DNA of 64,000 nucleotides. It comes from Corynebacterium tapiri (lineage in GTDB: Bacteria > Actinomycetota > Actinomycetes > Mycobacteriales > Mycobacteriaceae). This document shows, piece after piece, positions 11,402-21,143 of the stretch. The translations under genes and the position numbers were made by a program. The stretch is taken from the NCBI RefSeq assembly GCF_006334925.1, contig NZ_VDHJ01000012.1, positions 28,399 through 92,398 of the forward strand. The letters are read 5' to 3'. Numbering within the stretch: position 1 is the stretch's first letter; every line of letters begins with the position of its first letter. Below the pieces are notes generated by a model. It saw only the letters and a program-made list of their open reading frames with translations, had not been told where the DNA came from and made no database searches.

Positions 11402-12220
11402 ATGAAGATTGCGTGTGTACAGCTCACCACCGGCGAAAAGGTGGAAGACAACCTCAACCTTGTTATTCCCCGTATTAGAGAAGCTGCGCAGAACGGGGCC
11501 CGGATCATCGTGTGCCCGGAGGCGACCAGCCAAGCATTTAGTGCCGGCCGGCTGGATACTCAGGCTGAGGATCTGGAGGGGACTTTTGCCACGCGCTTGC
11601 AGGAGCTCGCACAAGAACTAGAGGTGCTCATTGTGGCTGGTACGTTCCGGCCTGCGGATCAGCATGAAGTCGATGGAAAGACGCTGAACCGAGTGTTTAA
11701 CACCGCTCTAATTACGGGGCTGGGGCACCACGAGGGATACGACAAGATCCACACCTACGACGCCTTCGACTACCGGGAGTCCGACACAGTGCGCCCTGGG
11801 GAGGATTACGTGGTTGTGGACGTCGACGGTCTCAAAGTTGGCGTTGCCATTTGCTACGACATTCGCTTCCCCGAGCAGTTCAAGGAGTTGGCGCGCCGGG
11901 GAGCAGAACTCATCGTGGTGCCCACCAGCTGGGCAGATGGCGATGGGAAGCTCAATGCCTGGCGCACCTTGAGCACCGCGCGGGCTTTGGATTCAGTCAG
12001 CTACATTGCCGCTGCTGGTCAGGCGCGACCAGGCGGAAACGCCAAGGCGGGCGAAGCCTCTGGGCCTACCGGCATCGGGCACTCGGTCATCGTTGATCCC
12101 AACGGACAGCGCCTGGCCGAAGCGGGGTACGAGGACGAAATCGTTTACGCCACAATCGACCAGGACGCGGTGCAGGAGGCGCGCAAGAAGCTACCGATCT
12201 TGGATTGGACCGGTGCCTAA
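11402..12220 (+). CDS. Nitrilase-family carbon-nitrogen hydrolase
   Basis: A 272-residue nitrilase-superfamily amidase with the Glu-Lys-Cys triad: Glu in IIVCPEATSQ (about residue 40), Lys in GYDKIHTYDAF (about 114) and Cys in VAICYDIRFPEQF (about 147). Fold and length fit the Nit/omega-amidase-like branch. In related organisms these deaminate omega-amides or damaged glutathione-type compounds. The start is set at 11402 (MKIACVQLT), which fits the family and the -10 just upstream. It ends convergently with the flavohemoglobin gene, sharing 4 bp. Substrate not known. Confidence 0.85.
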   Translation: MKIACVQLTTGEKVEDNLNLVIPRIREAAQNGARIIVCPEATSQAFSAGRLDTQAEDLEGTFATRLQELAQELEVLIVAGTFRPADQHEVDGKTLNRVFNTALITGLGHHEGYDKIHTYDAFDYRESDTVRPGEDYVVVDVDGLKVGVAICYDIRFPEQFKELARRGAELIVVPTSWADGDGKLNAWRTLSTARALDSVSYIAAAGQARPGGNAKAGEASGPTGIGHSVIVDPNGQRLAEAGYEDEIVYATIDQDAVQEARKKLPILDWTGA

Positions 12221-13416
12221 TCCTCGTTCAAGGCCGGCCATCGGCCGTGGCGCTGGAAGCTAACGATGCGCATTGCGTCCTCGGGCAGGCCCAGCTGTGT
12301 AAGGCACGAGCGGGCCTGAGTCACGGCGTCATCCGGACCGGCGATCACCACCGCCTCCGGCGCTTGGCTCATCACTCGCTCGCAGGCTAGCGAGGCGTCT
12401 CCGACCTCGGCGTTGACATCGCGGGCATGCAGGCGCGGGCGCCCTGAACGGGGGACCCACCACTGGTCCTGTTCGCTGTGGCTGATAGGTGACACGTCGA
12501 ACCAGCGCGCATTGCGTGCCAGGCGCTGCATGCGGTCGAGGTCGTAGAGCTCACTCGGGGAGTCAGCGACCATGGTGAGATGGACGCTGGGCCGGGAAAG
12601 ATTATCCAGGCAGGAAAAGATCAATGACTCCGCGGCCGCAAGCCCGGTGCCAAAGCTCAGCAGCCCCAAGCGCGAGCAGTGAGGAAACTCCACTGGTTGC
12701 AGAGGAGCGCCCAGCGTCCATTGGTCGCCTACGCGGGCTGCGGCGAACAACCCGGAGGCCTGCCCGCCCTCGACATTGGTCACGTGGAATTCCATATCAC
12801 CCGCCGGGTTGACCGGCGTGGCCGGCACCAGCGGTCGCCACAGCCCCGAGGCATAGGACGCGCTCACGGGAACCGCCTGGCCAGGGGAGATTTCTGGGCC
12901 CGACTGCACACGTGCTCGCACGATCGAGGTGGATGCGCTCACGCGCTGCACCTGCGTCACCATGGCTGCGTAGGCGGGAGCGATGCCGGACATGTCCGCG
13001 GTGTGGGCGGAGGCCGCCATGGCACGGCACAGGGCCTCGGTTACTTCCGCGGCGCGGTGGAGGGAGTCGTCGGAAAGCTGCGCGCCGCACGAGGAGTTCA
13101 GCTCTGCCAGGCTCTGCGTGACTATCGCTGCGAAGTCCTCGTACAGGTCAATAGGGAAACCGTGGCGTCGGTGCGCCAGACCCAGGCGACGCATGCGTGC
13201 GAGCACATCGTCGTTAATGCGTGGGCCTTCACCGGCGCGCTCCAGGGCCCAGGCAAGGGCCGGGGCGAGTTCGGCATGGCCTCGCGATGCCGTCACACCG
13301 AAAACATGCCGGGCCTGCGGATGACGAGCAAACAGCTGCTCGTGGACTATGTTGCGAAATTCCTCTGGGCGCTGGCGAAGAAGGGAAGCGACAGGAGCCA
13401 AGAGAGCAACGGACAT
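12217..13416 (-). CDS. Type II-like flavohemoglobin
   Basis: A 399-residue protein with an N-terminal globin (about 1-145) and a C-terminal ferredoxin-reductase-like half. His82 in LAHRRHGF aligns with the proximal haem ligand of E. coli Hmp. The distal pocket differs: position B10, Tyr in Hmp, is His25. The FAD motif RxYS is RPLV (194-197), and the nicotinamide motif is changed to SFGTGLAAAE (about 254-263). These losses fit the type II flavohemoglobins, such as the homologue I recall as M. tuberculosis Rv0385, reported to use D-lactate rather than act as NO dioxygenase. A role in NO detoxification should therefore not be assumed. Confidence 0.75.
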   Translation of the reverse strand: MSVALLAPVASLLRQRPEEFRNIVHEQLFARHPQARHVFGVTASRGHAELAPALAWALERAGEGPRINDDVLARMRRLGLAHRRHGFPIDLYEDFAAIVTQSLAELNSSCGAQLSDDSLHRAAEVTEALCRAMAASAHTADMSGIAPAYAAMVTQVQRVSASTSIVRARVQSGPEISPGQAVPVSASYASGLWRPLVPATPVNPAGDMEFHVTNVEGGQASGLFAAARVGDQWTLGAPLQPVEFPHCSRLGLLSFGTGLAAAESLIFSCLDNLSRPSVHLTMVADSPSELYDLDRMQRLARNARWFDVSPISHSEQDQWWVPRSGRPRLHARDVNAEVGDASLACERVMSQAPEAVVIAGPDDAVTQARSCLTQLGLPEDAMRIVSFQRHGRWPALNED

Positions 13417-13557
13417 AGATTCCTATTGTGCCCTATGTGGTTCATCGCGTTAAGGCCACTCCTGTCAGTGGGTTTTGGCCGTGACCCACCGGTAGTAATA
13501 CCTTTAACCTTTCTTGTGAGATCCGGCAGGCCAAACCAATAAATAAGGGGTAGGAAC

Positions 13558-15081
13558 TTGGCTACAGAAGTAACAGCACTGGATGGGGCCCAGCGGTACG
13601 CGCCCGAACCGTCGGTGCGCACGGCCTTGCGCACGCCGTCGATACTCACCCGGGAAATTCTGGGCGGGCTAGTGGTGGCCTTGGCTCTTATCCCGGAGGC
13701 GATTTCGTTTTCGATTATCGCCGGAGTGGACCCCAAGGTTGGGCTGTACTCCTCTTTGGTCATGGCCATGACCATCGCCGTGGTGGGCGGGCGCCCGGCC
13801 ATGATTTCGGCTGCGACGGGTGCCGTCGCCTTGGTGATCGCACCGGTGATGCGTAACTACGGTTTCGACTACTTCCTCGCCACCGTCCTGCTGGCCGGAG
13901 TGCTTCAAATCGTTCTGGCGCTGTTGGGCGTGGCTAAGCTCATGCGGTTTATTCCGCGCAGCGTCATGGTGGGTTTTGTGAACTCGCTGGCCATCCTGAT
14001 CTTCCTGGCGCAGATTCCGCACCTCATCAACGTCCCGTGGCAGGTTTATCCGCTGGTGGGGCTCGGCCTGCTCATGCTGGTGTTCATCCCGAAGCTCACG
14101 ACTGCGATCCCCGCCCCGCTGATCGCCATCGTCGCCCTCACCTTCCTGGTGGTGGCCGCGGGGATCGCAGTCCCCACGGTGGGGGAGCAAGGTGAACTTC
14201 CGTCGAGCTTGCCCGAGCTGATCGTCCCCAACGTGGCGCTCACACTGGAGACTCTGCGCATCATCGGCCCTTACGCCCTCGGCATGGCGCTGGTGGGTCT
14301 GATGGAATCGCTGATGACGGCCAAACTCGTCGACGAAATTACGGACTCGCATTCAGACAAAACTCGCGAGTCCTGGGGTCAGGGCATTGCCAACATCGCG
14401 TCTGGACTCTTCGGTGGCATGGGTGGGTGCGCGATGATCGGGCAGACGATGATCAACGTCAAGGCCTCCCGGGCGCGCACTCGCTTGTCGACGTTCTTTG
14501 CCGGCCTCTTCCTGTTACTGCTCATCATCGCGCTGGGCGACGTCGTGGCGCTCATTCCCATGGCCGTCCTCGTGGCCGTGATGATCATGGTGTCGGTGGG
14601 CACCTTTGACTGGCACTCCATTCACCCCGCAACGCTCAAGCGTCTGCCGCGCAGCGAGACGTTGGTGATGCTGGCGACCGTGGCGGTCGTCGTACTCACC
14701 CACAACCTCGCCATCGGGGTCATTGTCGGAGTGTTGGTGGCTTCCGTGATGTTTGTGCGCAAGGTGGCACACCTGGTGCGGGTTACGCGCGAGGTTCAGC
14801 GCGATGCGGCCGGCTCACTCGTGCGCTACGTCGTGGAGGGCCAGCTGCTGTTCGCCTCGAGCAACGACCTGACCACCCTCTTCGACTACTCCCATGACCC
14901 CAGCCGGGTCATCATCGACTTCTCCGCCGCGCACGTGTGGGATTCCTCCGCTATCGCGGCATTGGACACCATCACCACCAAGTATCAGGAGCGTGGCAAG
15001 CATGTGGAGCTGGTGGGGATGAACGCATCCACGCAGGCCTTCCACTCCCGGCTCTCCGGCGAGCTCGGAACGAATATCTAG
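13558..15081 (+). CDS. SulP family anion transporter with STAS domain
   Basis: A 507-residue secondary transporter. About 10-12 membrane segments occupy residues 30-400, with the SulP-type opening ALIPEAISFSIIAGVDPKVGLYSS and IGQTMINVKASRARTRLSTF. A cytoplasmic STAS domain follows at about residues 410-500 (VIIDFSAAHVWDSSAIAALD). SulP members carry sulfate, bicarbonate or dicarboxylates, and the substrate here is open. The start is TTG at 13558 with AAGGGGTAGGA in front. It is transcribed away from the flavohemoglobin gene. Confidence 0.88.
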   Translation: MATEVTALDGAQRYAPEPSVRTALRTPSILTREILGGLVVALALIPEAISFSIIAGVDPKVGLYSSLVMAMTIAVVGGRPAMISAATGAVALVIAPVMRNYGFDYFLATVLLAGVLQIVLALLGVAKLMRFIPRSVMVGFVNSLAILIFLAQIPHLINVPWQVYPLVGLGLLMLVFIPKLTTAIPAPLIAIVALTFLVVAAGIAVPTVGEQGELPSSLPELIVPNVALTLETLRIIGPYALGMALVGLMESLMTAKLVDEITDSHSDKTRESWGQGIANIASGLFGGMGGCAMIGQTMINVKASRARTRLSTFFAGLFLLLLIIALGDVVALIPMAVLVAVMIMVSVGTFDWHSIHPATLKRLPRSETLVMLATVAVVVLTHNLAIGVIVGVLVASVMFVRKVAHLVRVTREVQRDAAGSLVRYVVEGQLLFASSNDLTTLFDYSHDPSRVIIDFSAAHVWDSSAIAALDTITTKYQERGKHVELVGMNASTQAFHSRLSGELGTNI

Positions 15082-15172
15082 TAGTCATTAGCTAAACGCC
15101 AGTGTTGTCCGGCTCATGCCCTAAGATCGTGAGTCGATCGTCACACCCACACAACTGAAAGGAGGCCATGCC

Positions 15173-16504
15173 GTGGAGTACACCCCGTATTCGTTGCTTG
15201 TCGACGTCGGCTGGATCTCAGTGCTCATGATCGTAGGTAACTTCCTGCGCCATCGGGTTCGGGTTCTGCAGCAGTTGCTTCTGCCAGCGCCGATCACTGC
15301 CGGACTCATTGGACTCGTGCTCGGACCCAACGTCTTGGGCTGGATCGGTTTCTCCGACCAGATTGGTTCATACACCTCGCTGCTGATCGCCGTAGTCTTC
15401 GCCGCGATGGCCTACTCCATGGACCTCAATGGCTCCGTGACCTCGGGTGCGCGCAACATGTGGAGCTACTCCACGGGCATGTTCATGGCCCAGTGGGCAA
15501 TCTTCACGCTGCTGGGTGTCTATCTGTTCAAGCCGCTATTCGGCACCGAGGGCTGGTTCGGCATGATGCTGCCGGTTGGCTTCGTCGGCGGCTTCGGTAC
15601 CGCTGCGGCGGTTGGTTCGGCCCTGGAGGGGGCAGGCGCTCAGGCGGCAAGCTCATTGGGCTTTACCTCGGCAACCGTCGGCACGCTCATCGCCATCATC
15701 GGCGGCGTCATCGTGGCCAACTGGGGAATCCGCAAGGGTAAGTCCACCGAGCTGCGCGGAGAACTGCCCAAGGACCTGCGCTCCGGCTACATCGACAACG
15801 AGGATGACCGCCCTTCGATCGGTCGCGCGACCACCAACCCCTCGGCCATCGAGCCGCTGGCGCTGCACGGTGGCTTTGTCATCTTCACGGTGCTCTTTGC
15901 CTACCTGTTCAACCAGATGATTTCGAACATCTGGGAGAACGTGTCCATCCCGCTGTTTGCCACCTCCTTTGTGGTGGGCCTTCTGGGGCGTGTGGGCCTG
16001 AACATCATCGGTCGCCCGAACTACCTGGACCGTGACACCGTCTCTACGATTTCGGGTGCCGCCACGGACTACCTGATCGCCTTTGGTATCGCTTCCATTG
16101 TCCCGGCTGCGATTGCCGACTACTGGGTCCCGCTGCTGCTGCTCTTCGTTCTGGGCACGATCTTCTGCGTGATCTTCTTGTTCCTGGTCTCGCCCATCTA
16201 CTTTGGCGAGAACTGGCTGGAGCGCGGCCTGTTTGGTTGGGGCTGGGCAACGGCTGCCGTGGCTACCGGTATCGCCCTGCTCAAGATGGTGGATCCGAAG
16301 CTGAAGTCCGGTGCACTCAACGAGTACGGCGTGGCCTACGTGGGCTTCGCCCCCTTCGAGATCGGCATGACCATCCTGGCGCCCATTGCGGTGCTTGCGG
16401 GTATCACCGCCATCTTCGGCTGGGTCGCTCTGGCTATCGCGATCGCCTCCCTGGGTGCCGCCTATTTCCTCGGCTGGCTGCCCGGTAAGCAGAAGGCGTC
16501 GTAA
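15173..16504 (+). CDS. Sodium/glutamate symporter (GltS family)
   Basis: A 443-residue membrane protein with about ten to twelve hydrophobic segments in two inverted halves. LPAPITAGLIGLVLGP and VGFVGGFGTAAAVGSALEGAG are typical of the GltS family that imports glutamate with Na+. A hydrophilic cytoplasmic loop spans about residues 185-225. The start is GTG at 15173 with GGAGG spaced 7 nt. A strong terminator follows at 16526-16560. Glutamate specificity is by family only. Confidence 0.8.
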   Translation: MEYTPYSLLVDVGWISVLMIVGNFLRHRVRVLQQLLLPAPITAGLIGLVLGPNVLGWIGFSDQIGSYTSLLIAVVFAAMAYSMDLNGSVTSGARNMWSYSTGMFMAQWAIFTLLGVYLFKPLFGTEGWFGMMLPVGFVGGFGTAAAVGSALEGAGAQAASSLGFTSATVGTLIAIIGGVIVANWGIRKGKSTELRGELPKDLRSGYIDNEDDRPSIGRATTNPSAIEPLALHGGFVIFTVLFAYLFNQMISNIWENVSIPLFATSFVVGLLGRVGLNIIGRPNYLDRDTVSTISGAATDYLIAFGIASIVPAAIADYWVPLLLLFVLGTIFCVIFLFLVSPIYFGENWLERGLFGWGWATAAVATGIALLKMVDPKLKSGALNEYGVAYVGFAPFEIGMTILAPIAVLAGITAIFGWVALAIAIASLGAAYFLGWLPGKQKAS

Positions 16505-16525
16505 CGCCCCGCGGAAATGAGTAGA

Positions 16526-16560
16526 GCCCTCAGCACAAAAAATGCTGAGGGCTTTTCTCT
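16526..16560 (+). terminator. Rho-independent terminator after gltS-like gene
   Basis: GCCCTCAGCA (16526-16535) pairs perfectly with TGCTGAGGGC (16543-16552) around a CAAAAAA loop, followed by TTTTCTCTT. Confidence 0.92.
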
Positions 16561-16574
16561 TGGATTAGAGCGAT

Positions 16575-17132
16575 CTAGTGGCAATCGCGCTGGATGTTCT
16601 CCGACTTCAGCAGCGCACCGGCGAGCTCCTTGGCCGGGCCATCGGCCTTCTTGCTGGCCAGCTCCAACCCGCCCTTATCGGTGATGGTCGCAGCGGCAGC
16701 CTTCGGGCCACCCAGAGTGTGGATGAGCTTGATGATGTGGCCGCGCTGGGCGTCGTCAAGCGCCTTGTCCGCGAGGTGAAGCTCCACCATGTCAGCGCAG
16801 TGTGGTCCGGCGTCGCGCGTGACCACACCGGGGATACCGACCTCCGAGATGTAGTCGTGCGAGGAGAACGCGGCGCGGGCAGCGGCGCCAATCTCAGCGT
16901 CGGTGCCCTGAGCGAGGACATCGGCATCGAGGTAGTTGACCACCGCGAAACCTTCGGTCAGGTCGGTGGACAGCTCTTCGAGGGTGCGGGGGACCTCGTT
17001 CACGGCGTGCGGGCCGGGCGTGGCCTGGTCTAGGGGGTCAACGTCATTAGTGGTCATGGCAGAAACCGGGGAGATAGACACGGACAGTCCGGCAACGAGT
17101 GCCGCGGCGAGGGAATGCTTGAGGTGTTTCAT
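16575..17132 (-). CDS. Secreted protein of unknown function
   Basis: About 185 residues starting MKHLKHSLAAALVAGLSVS, a clear Sec signal peptide likely cleaved after VSA near residue 25. The mature part is mixed alpha/beta-looking, with three Cys in total (AGPHCADMV and the C-terminal RDCH visible). It is placed divergently from clpB and shares the 242-bp intergenic region that holds the clpB HAIR. The frame is open upstream to 17288, but ATG 17132 is preferred because it begins the signal peptide. I do not recognise the family. Confidence 0.75.
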   Translation of the reverse strand: MKHLKHSLAAALVAGLSVSISPVSAMTTNDVDPLDQATPGPHAVNEVPRTLEELSTDLTEGFAVVNYLDADVLAQGTDAEIGAAARAAFSSHDYISEVGIPGVVTRDAGPHCADMVELHLADKALDDAQRGHIIKLIHTLGGPKAAAATITDKGGLELASKKADGPAKELAGALLKSENIQRDCH

Positions 17133-17220
17133 GCCGTCAGGATGATCCTGATTGTGCGTGCGATCCAGGGGCTGGAAGGGATTGCTCGCAAGTTCTGCGG
17201 GCGGGTTCGGGTGTTGCTCA

Positions 17221-17248
17221 GGAACCAGGGCAAACGTGATCTTTCGTT
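17221..17248 (+). promoter_or_regulatory. Candidate SigH promoter of clpB
   Basis: GGAA-N21-GTT, with TTTCGTT at the -10 side, is a slightly long-spaced match to the SigH consensus. It lies about 130 nt before clpB. Less certain than the dnaK match. Confidence 0.35.
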
Positions 17249-17308
17249 CCTTGTCCGGGTAGATAGGCTGGCATAGGGGATGCCGCAAAAATTTTTAAAA
17301 AACTTTGC

Positions 17309-17329
17309 CTTGAGTGGAACAGACTCAAC
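17309..17329. promoter_or_regulatory. HAIR operator (HspR-binding) of clpB
   Basis: CTTGAGT-N7-ACTCAAC is a nearly perfect HspR-associated inverted repeat, 45 bp upstream of the clpB ATG and just after an A/T tract. It is the best HAIR in the window and places clpB in the HspR regulon. Confidence 0.88.
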
Positions 17330-17374
17330 TTTGCGTACGTTGTTGAGGGTGAAACACAACGAAAGGAATAACCC

Positions 17375-19939
17375 ATGAGTTCGTTCAACCCCACCACCAA
17401 GAGCCAGGAGGCCCTGCAGCAGGCATTGCAGCAGGCCTCCGCTAACGGTAACCCCGACATTCGCCCGGCACACCTGCTGGCCGCGATCCTGGAGCAGCAG
17501 GACGGTATTGCTGCTCCTGTGCTCAAGGCCACCGGAGTGGACCCGGGAACCGTGGCCAAGGAGGCCCGCGAGTTAGTCGATTCTTACCCCAAGGCGTCCG
17601 GCCAGAACTTGGCCAACCCGAACTTCAACCGCGACGCGCTCAACGTGCTCAACAGCGCGCAGGAGCTCGCGGGTGAATTGGGTGATGATTACGTCTCCAC
17701 CGAGGTCCTGCTGGCAGCTATTGCCCAGGGCAAGACGGACGCCGCGGAGCTGCTGGTTAAGCGCGGCGCCACCTACGAGGCCATCAAGGGCGCATTCCCG
17801 AGCGTGCGTGGCTCGCAGAAGGTGACCTCGCAAGACCCGGAGGGGCAATTCCAGGCGCTGGAGAAGTACGCCACCGACCTGACTGCCCGCGCACGCGAGG
17901 GCAAGATTGACCCCGTTATCGGGCGCGACCAGGAGATCCGCCGAGTTGTACAGGTGCTCAGCCGTCGTACCAAGAACAACCCGGTGCTCATTGGTGAGCC
18001 GGGCGTGGGCAAGACCGCCATTGTGGAGGGCTTGGCTCGACGCATCGTCGGCGGCGACGTTCCCGAGTCGCTGAAGGGCAAGACCCTGATCAGCCTGGAT
18101 TTGGGTGCGCTGGTGGCTGGTGCGAAGTACCGCGGCGAGTTCGAGGAGCGCCTCAAGGCCGTGCTAGATGAGATCAAGTCCTCGAATGGCCAGATCATTA
18201 CCTTCATCGACGAGCTGCATACCATCGTTGGCGCGGGTGCCAGCGGTGACGGCTCCATGGATGCAGGCAACATGATTAAGCCGATGCTGGCCCGTGGCGA
18301 GCTGCGCCTGGTCGGCGCGACCACGCTGGATGAGTACCGCAAGTACATCGAAAAGGACGCCGCCCTGGAGCGCCGCTTCCAGCAGGTTTTCGCGGCCGAG
18401 CCCTCGGTCGAGGACACCATCGGAATCCTGCGTGGCCTCAAGGAGCGCTACGAGGTGCACCACGGTGTGCGCATCCAGGACTCCGCCTTGGTGAGCGCCG
18501 CCGAGCTGTCCAACCGCTACATCACCAACCGCTTCCTGCCGGACAAGGCCATCGACCTGGTCGACGAGGCCGGTTCGCGCCTGCGCATGGAGATCGACTC
18601 CTCCCCGCAGGAGATTGATGAGCTTGAGCGCGTCGTGCGCCGCCTCGAGATCGAGGAGATCGCCCTGTCCAAGGAGTCGGACGCCGCCTCCGTCGAGCGC
18701 CTGGAGCAGCTGCGCTCCACGCTTGCCGACGAGCGCGAGAAGCTCGGCGAACTCAAGGCCCGCTGGGCCAACGAGAAGAGCGCGATTGACGAGGTGCAGA
18801 AGATCAAGGAGGAGCTGGAGCGCCTGCGCAACGAGTCCGACATCGCCGAGCGCGATGGTGACTTTGCCAAGGCCTCCGAGCTGCGTTACGGCCGCATCCC
18901 CGAGCTGGAGAAGCAGCTGGAGCAGTCCGAAAGCGCTGCCGCCGAGCGCTCCGGCGACACCATGGTCTCCGAGGAGGTCACCCCGGATGTGATCGCTGAT
19001 GTGGTCTCGTCCTGGACGGGCATTCCCGCCGGCAAGATGATGCAGGGTGAGACGGAGAAGCTGCTCGCCATGGAAAGCGTGCTGGGTAAGCGCGTGGTTG
19101 GCCAGTCCGAGGCCGTGACCGCTGTCTCTGATGCGGTGCGCCGCTCACGTGCCGGCATTGCCGATCCGAACCGCCCGACCGGTTCCTTCCTCTTCCTCGG
19201 CCCCACCGGCGTGGGTAAGACGGAGCTGGCCAAGGCTCTGGCGGAGTTCCTCTTCGACGACGAGCGCGCCATGGTCCGTATCGATATGTCCGAGTATGGC
19301 GAGAAGCACTCCGTCTCCCGCCTGGTCGGTGCCCCTCCCGGGTACGTCGGGCACGACGCCGGCGGTCAGCTCACCGAGGCAGTTCGCCGTCGTCCCTACA
19401 CGCTCGTGCTTTTCGACGAGGTGGAGAAGGCCCATAGCGATGTCTTTGACATCTTGCTTCAGGTGCTTGACGACGGTCGTCTCACCGATGGCCAAGGACG
19501 CACCGTGGACTTCCGCAACACGGTAATCATCCTGACCTCCAACCTGGGTGCCGGCGGAACCCGCGAGCAGATGATGGACGCGGTCAAGGCGAAGTTCAAG
19601 CCCGAGTTCATCAACCGACTCGACGACGTGGTCGTCTTCGACCCGCTGTCCGAGGAGCTGCTGCGCGGCATCGTGGACATCCAGCTGGGTGACCTGCGCG
19701 ATCGTCTGGCCGGACGCCGCTTGGGCCTCAACGTCTCCGACGCCGCCAAGCTCTGGCTGGCCGAGCGTGGCTACGACCCGGCCTACGGTGCCCGCCCGCT
19801 GCGTCGCCTGATTCAGCAGTCGATCGGCGATTCCCTGGCCAAGAAGCTGCTGGCCGGCGATGTGCGCGACGGCGACCTGGTCAACGTCGACGTGGCTGAG
19901 GGCGGCGAGGGCATGGAGATCACCTCGGCCGCTGCCTAA
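17375..19939 (+). CDS. clpB: Protein disaggregase ClpB
   Basis: An 854-residue Hsp100 that threads aggregated proteins through its hexameric pore together with DnaK/DnaJ/GrpE. The order is an N-terminal substrate domain (1-150), then AAA1 with Walker A GEPGVGKT near residue 208. A coiled-coil middle domain follows at about 410-525 (Glu/Arg-rich), then AAA2 with GPTGVGKT near residue 610, ending in the D2 small domain. Ribosome-binding site CGAAAGGAATAA. Transcribed alone, with HspR control visible upstream and a long perfect inverted repeat just downstream. Confidence 0.98.
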   Translation: MSSFNPTTKSQEALQQALQQASANGNPDIRPAHLLAAILEQQDGIAAPVLKATGVDPGTVAKEARELVDSYPKASGQNLANPNFNRDALNVLNSAQELAGELGDDYVSTEVLLAAIAQGKTDAAELLVKRGATYEAIKGAFPSVRGSQKVTSQDPEGQFQALEKYATDLTARAREGKIDPVIGRDQEIRRVVQVLSRRTKNNPVLIGEPGVGKTAIVEGLARRIVGGDVPESLKGKTLISLDLGALVAGAKYRGEFEERLKAVLDEIKSSNGQIITFIDELHTIVGAGASGDGSMDAGNMIKPMLARGELRLVGATTLDEYRKYIEKDAALERRFQQVFAAEPSVEDTIGILRGLKERYEVHHGVRIQDSALVSAAELSNRYITNRFLPDKAIDLVDEAGSRLRMEIDSSPQEIDELERVVRRLEIEEIALSKESDAASVERLEQLRSTLADEREKLGELKARWANEKSAIDEVQKIKEELERLRNESDIAERDGDFAKASELRYGRIPELEKQLEQSESAAAERSGDTMVSEEVTPDVIADVVSSWTGIPAGKMMQGETEKLLAMESVLGKRVVGQSEAVTAVSDAVRRSRAGIADPNRPTGSFLFLGPTGVGKTELAKALAEFLFDDERAMVRIDMSEYGEKHSVSRLVGAPPGYVGHDAGGQLTEAVRRRPYTLVLFDEVEKAHSDVFDILLQVLDDGRLTDGQGRTVDFRNTVIILTSNLGAGGTREQMMDAVKAKFKPEFINRLDDVVVFDPLSEELLRGIVDIQLGDLRDRLAGRRLGLNVSDAAKLWLAERGYDPAYGARPLRRLIQQSIGDSLAKKLLAGDVRDGDLVNVDVAEGGEGMEITSAAA

Positions 19940-19962
19940 TCGGGGCGATGGCTAGCCAGCGT

Positions 19963-20020
19963 GGCAACAATGTCGGACGGCCAGGGGCGAAAACTGCTTC
20001 AGCCGTCCGACATTGTTGCC
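19963..20020. repeat. Perfect 19-bp inverted repeat after clpB
   Basis: GGCAACAATGTCGGACGGC (19963-19981) and its exact reverse complement (20002-20020) flank a 20-nt loop. No T-run follows on either strand, so this is not a classical terminator. It lies between the clpB stop and the convergent M20 peptidase gene. It could be an mRNA-stabilising hairpin, a Rho-independent-like stop without U-tract, or a mobile-element trace. Confidence 0.7.
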
Positions 20021-20032
20021 AGCTTGAGCCCT

Positions 20033-20052
20033 AGACCTCTAAAGGAATCGGC
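20033..20052. repeat. Solo end of the 56-kb palindromic repeat
   Basis: AGACCTCTAAAGGAATCGGC is identical over 20 bp to the left end of the palindromic repeat at 56580. Only this one end is present, directly after the inverted repeat downstream of clpB. Confidence 0.6.
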
Positions 20053-20062
20053 TCACAGCGGC

Positions 20063-21118
20063 TCAGCGCCCCAAAGCAGCGCGCTCCACCACCGAGCAGT
20101 AGTTCTTAACTGCAGCGTCGTAGGAGCTCAGCAGCAAACTTTCGCCAACCGTGTGCATCTGGTCGGGCTCACCTGGGCCCCAGATCACAATCGGGGCCTC
20201 ACCGACGGCATCCTGGAGCAGGGCGCCGTCGGTGAAGTACGTTGCGGGCCCAACGTCCTCGAAGCCCTGGAGAAGCCCAGCGGTGTCGCGGGCATGCAGG
20301 GCAGGTCGAATCAAGGTGCGCTCGACCGAAATCGCCGGGTGAAGGCCCTCCAACCAGGCCACCAGGTCATCGCCGCCAGCGACGGTGCGGCAGTCCAGCA
20401 CCATGGATGCGGAATCCGGGACCATGTTCGGGGCGGTGCCGCCGGTGATCGTTCCCAGGTTGATGGTGTCGGGGCCGAGGTAGGGGTCGTGGTTGATGGG
20501 GGCGTCGTCGAGAAGCGAAATAACCGCGGTGCTCAGTAACCTAATCGCGTTTACGCCGGCCTGCGGCGTGGATCCGTGGGCGGAGCGGCCGGTGGCGGTG
20601 ACGGTGAGCCAGTCGGCGCCGCGGTGGCCGCGCGAGTAGGTGTTGTCGGTGGCCTCGGGAATGATCACCAGGCGCGGGTTGAGCGATCCCTGTGCGGCCC
20701 AGGCCTCGGCGCCGAAACCGCCGATCTCCTCGTCTGAGGTCAGCAGCACGCTGGTGGCCAACCCCCGCTCGGCCGCATAGATCAGGGCGTCGATGCCGGC
20801 GGCGAGTCCGCCCTTCATGTCGACAGACCCGCGGCCGAACAACCTCCCGTCTTTGAGCTCGCCGGAATGGGGATCGAACGACCAGCCCTCGCCAACTGGA
20901 ACAGTGTCGGTGTGGCAGGCGAACAGCACTCCACCCTCGCCCACGCTAAGCAGCGTCCAGGGCGCGTCATCGCCGGCACTACGGCGCACCGTGAGCGCGT
21001 CCGCAGTAACGCGGGACCGGACAAAGTCCACGCACACGTCCTGCACGCGGCGCTGGGCGGCGTGGTCGCGCGAGAAGCTGGGGATACGAACGAGTTGTTG
21101 GGCGAGTTCGACGGTCAT
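20063..21118 (-). CDS. M20 family metallopeptidase (DapE/ArgE-like)
   Basis: A 351-residue zinc peptidase of the M20A type. Visible elements are LFACHTDTVPVG (first metal ligand His with Asp), RGSVDMKGGLAAGIDALI, SDEEIGGFGAE (general base Glu and ligand), the dimerisation-domain stretch ATGRSAHGSTPQAGVNAI, and a late metal-site His in QMHTVGES. It is somewhat shorter than typical DapE (about 370). Succinyl-diaminopimelate or acetylornithine-type deacylation is possible, but its isolation from lysine or arginine genes leaves the substrate open. The ATG is 8 nt from a -10 (TAGGCT), indicating a leaderless mRNA. Confidence 0.8.
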   Translation of the reverse strand: MTVELAQQLVRIPSFSRDHAAQRRVQDVCVDFVRSRVTADALTVRRSAGDDAPWTLLSVGEGGVLFACHTDTVPVGEGWSFDPHSGELKDGRLFGRGSVDMKGGLAAGIDALIYAAERGLATSVLLTSDEEIGGFGAEAWAAQGSLNPRLVIIPEATDNTYSRGHRGADWLTVTATGRSAHGSTPQAGVNAIRLLSTAVISLLDDAPINHDPYLGPDTINLGTITGGTAPNMVPDSASMVLDCRTVAGGDDLVAWLEGLHPAISVERTLIRPALHARDTAGLLQGFEDVGPATYFTDGALLQDAVGEAPIVIWGPGEPDQMHTVGESLLLSSYDAAVKNYCSVVERAALGR

Positions 21119-21126
21119 GCTTCCCC

Positions 21127-21136
21127 AGCCTAGATT
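21127..21136. promoter_or_regulatory. Bidirectional core promoter with overlapping -10 hexamers
   Basis: The 10-bp block holds TAGGCT on the minus strand (21132 to 21127), 8 nt before ATG 21118, and TAGATT on the plus strand (21131-21136), 7 nt before GTG 21144. The two hexamers share the central TA. Both genes would be leaderless. Confidence 0.6.
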
Positions 21137-21143
21137 GGCCAGG

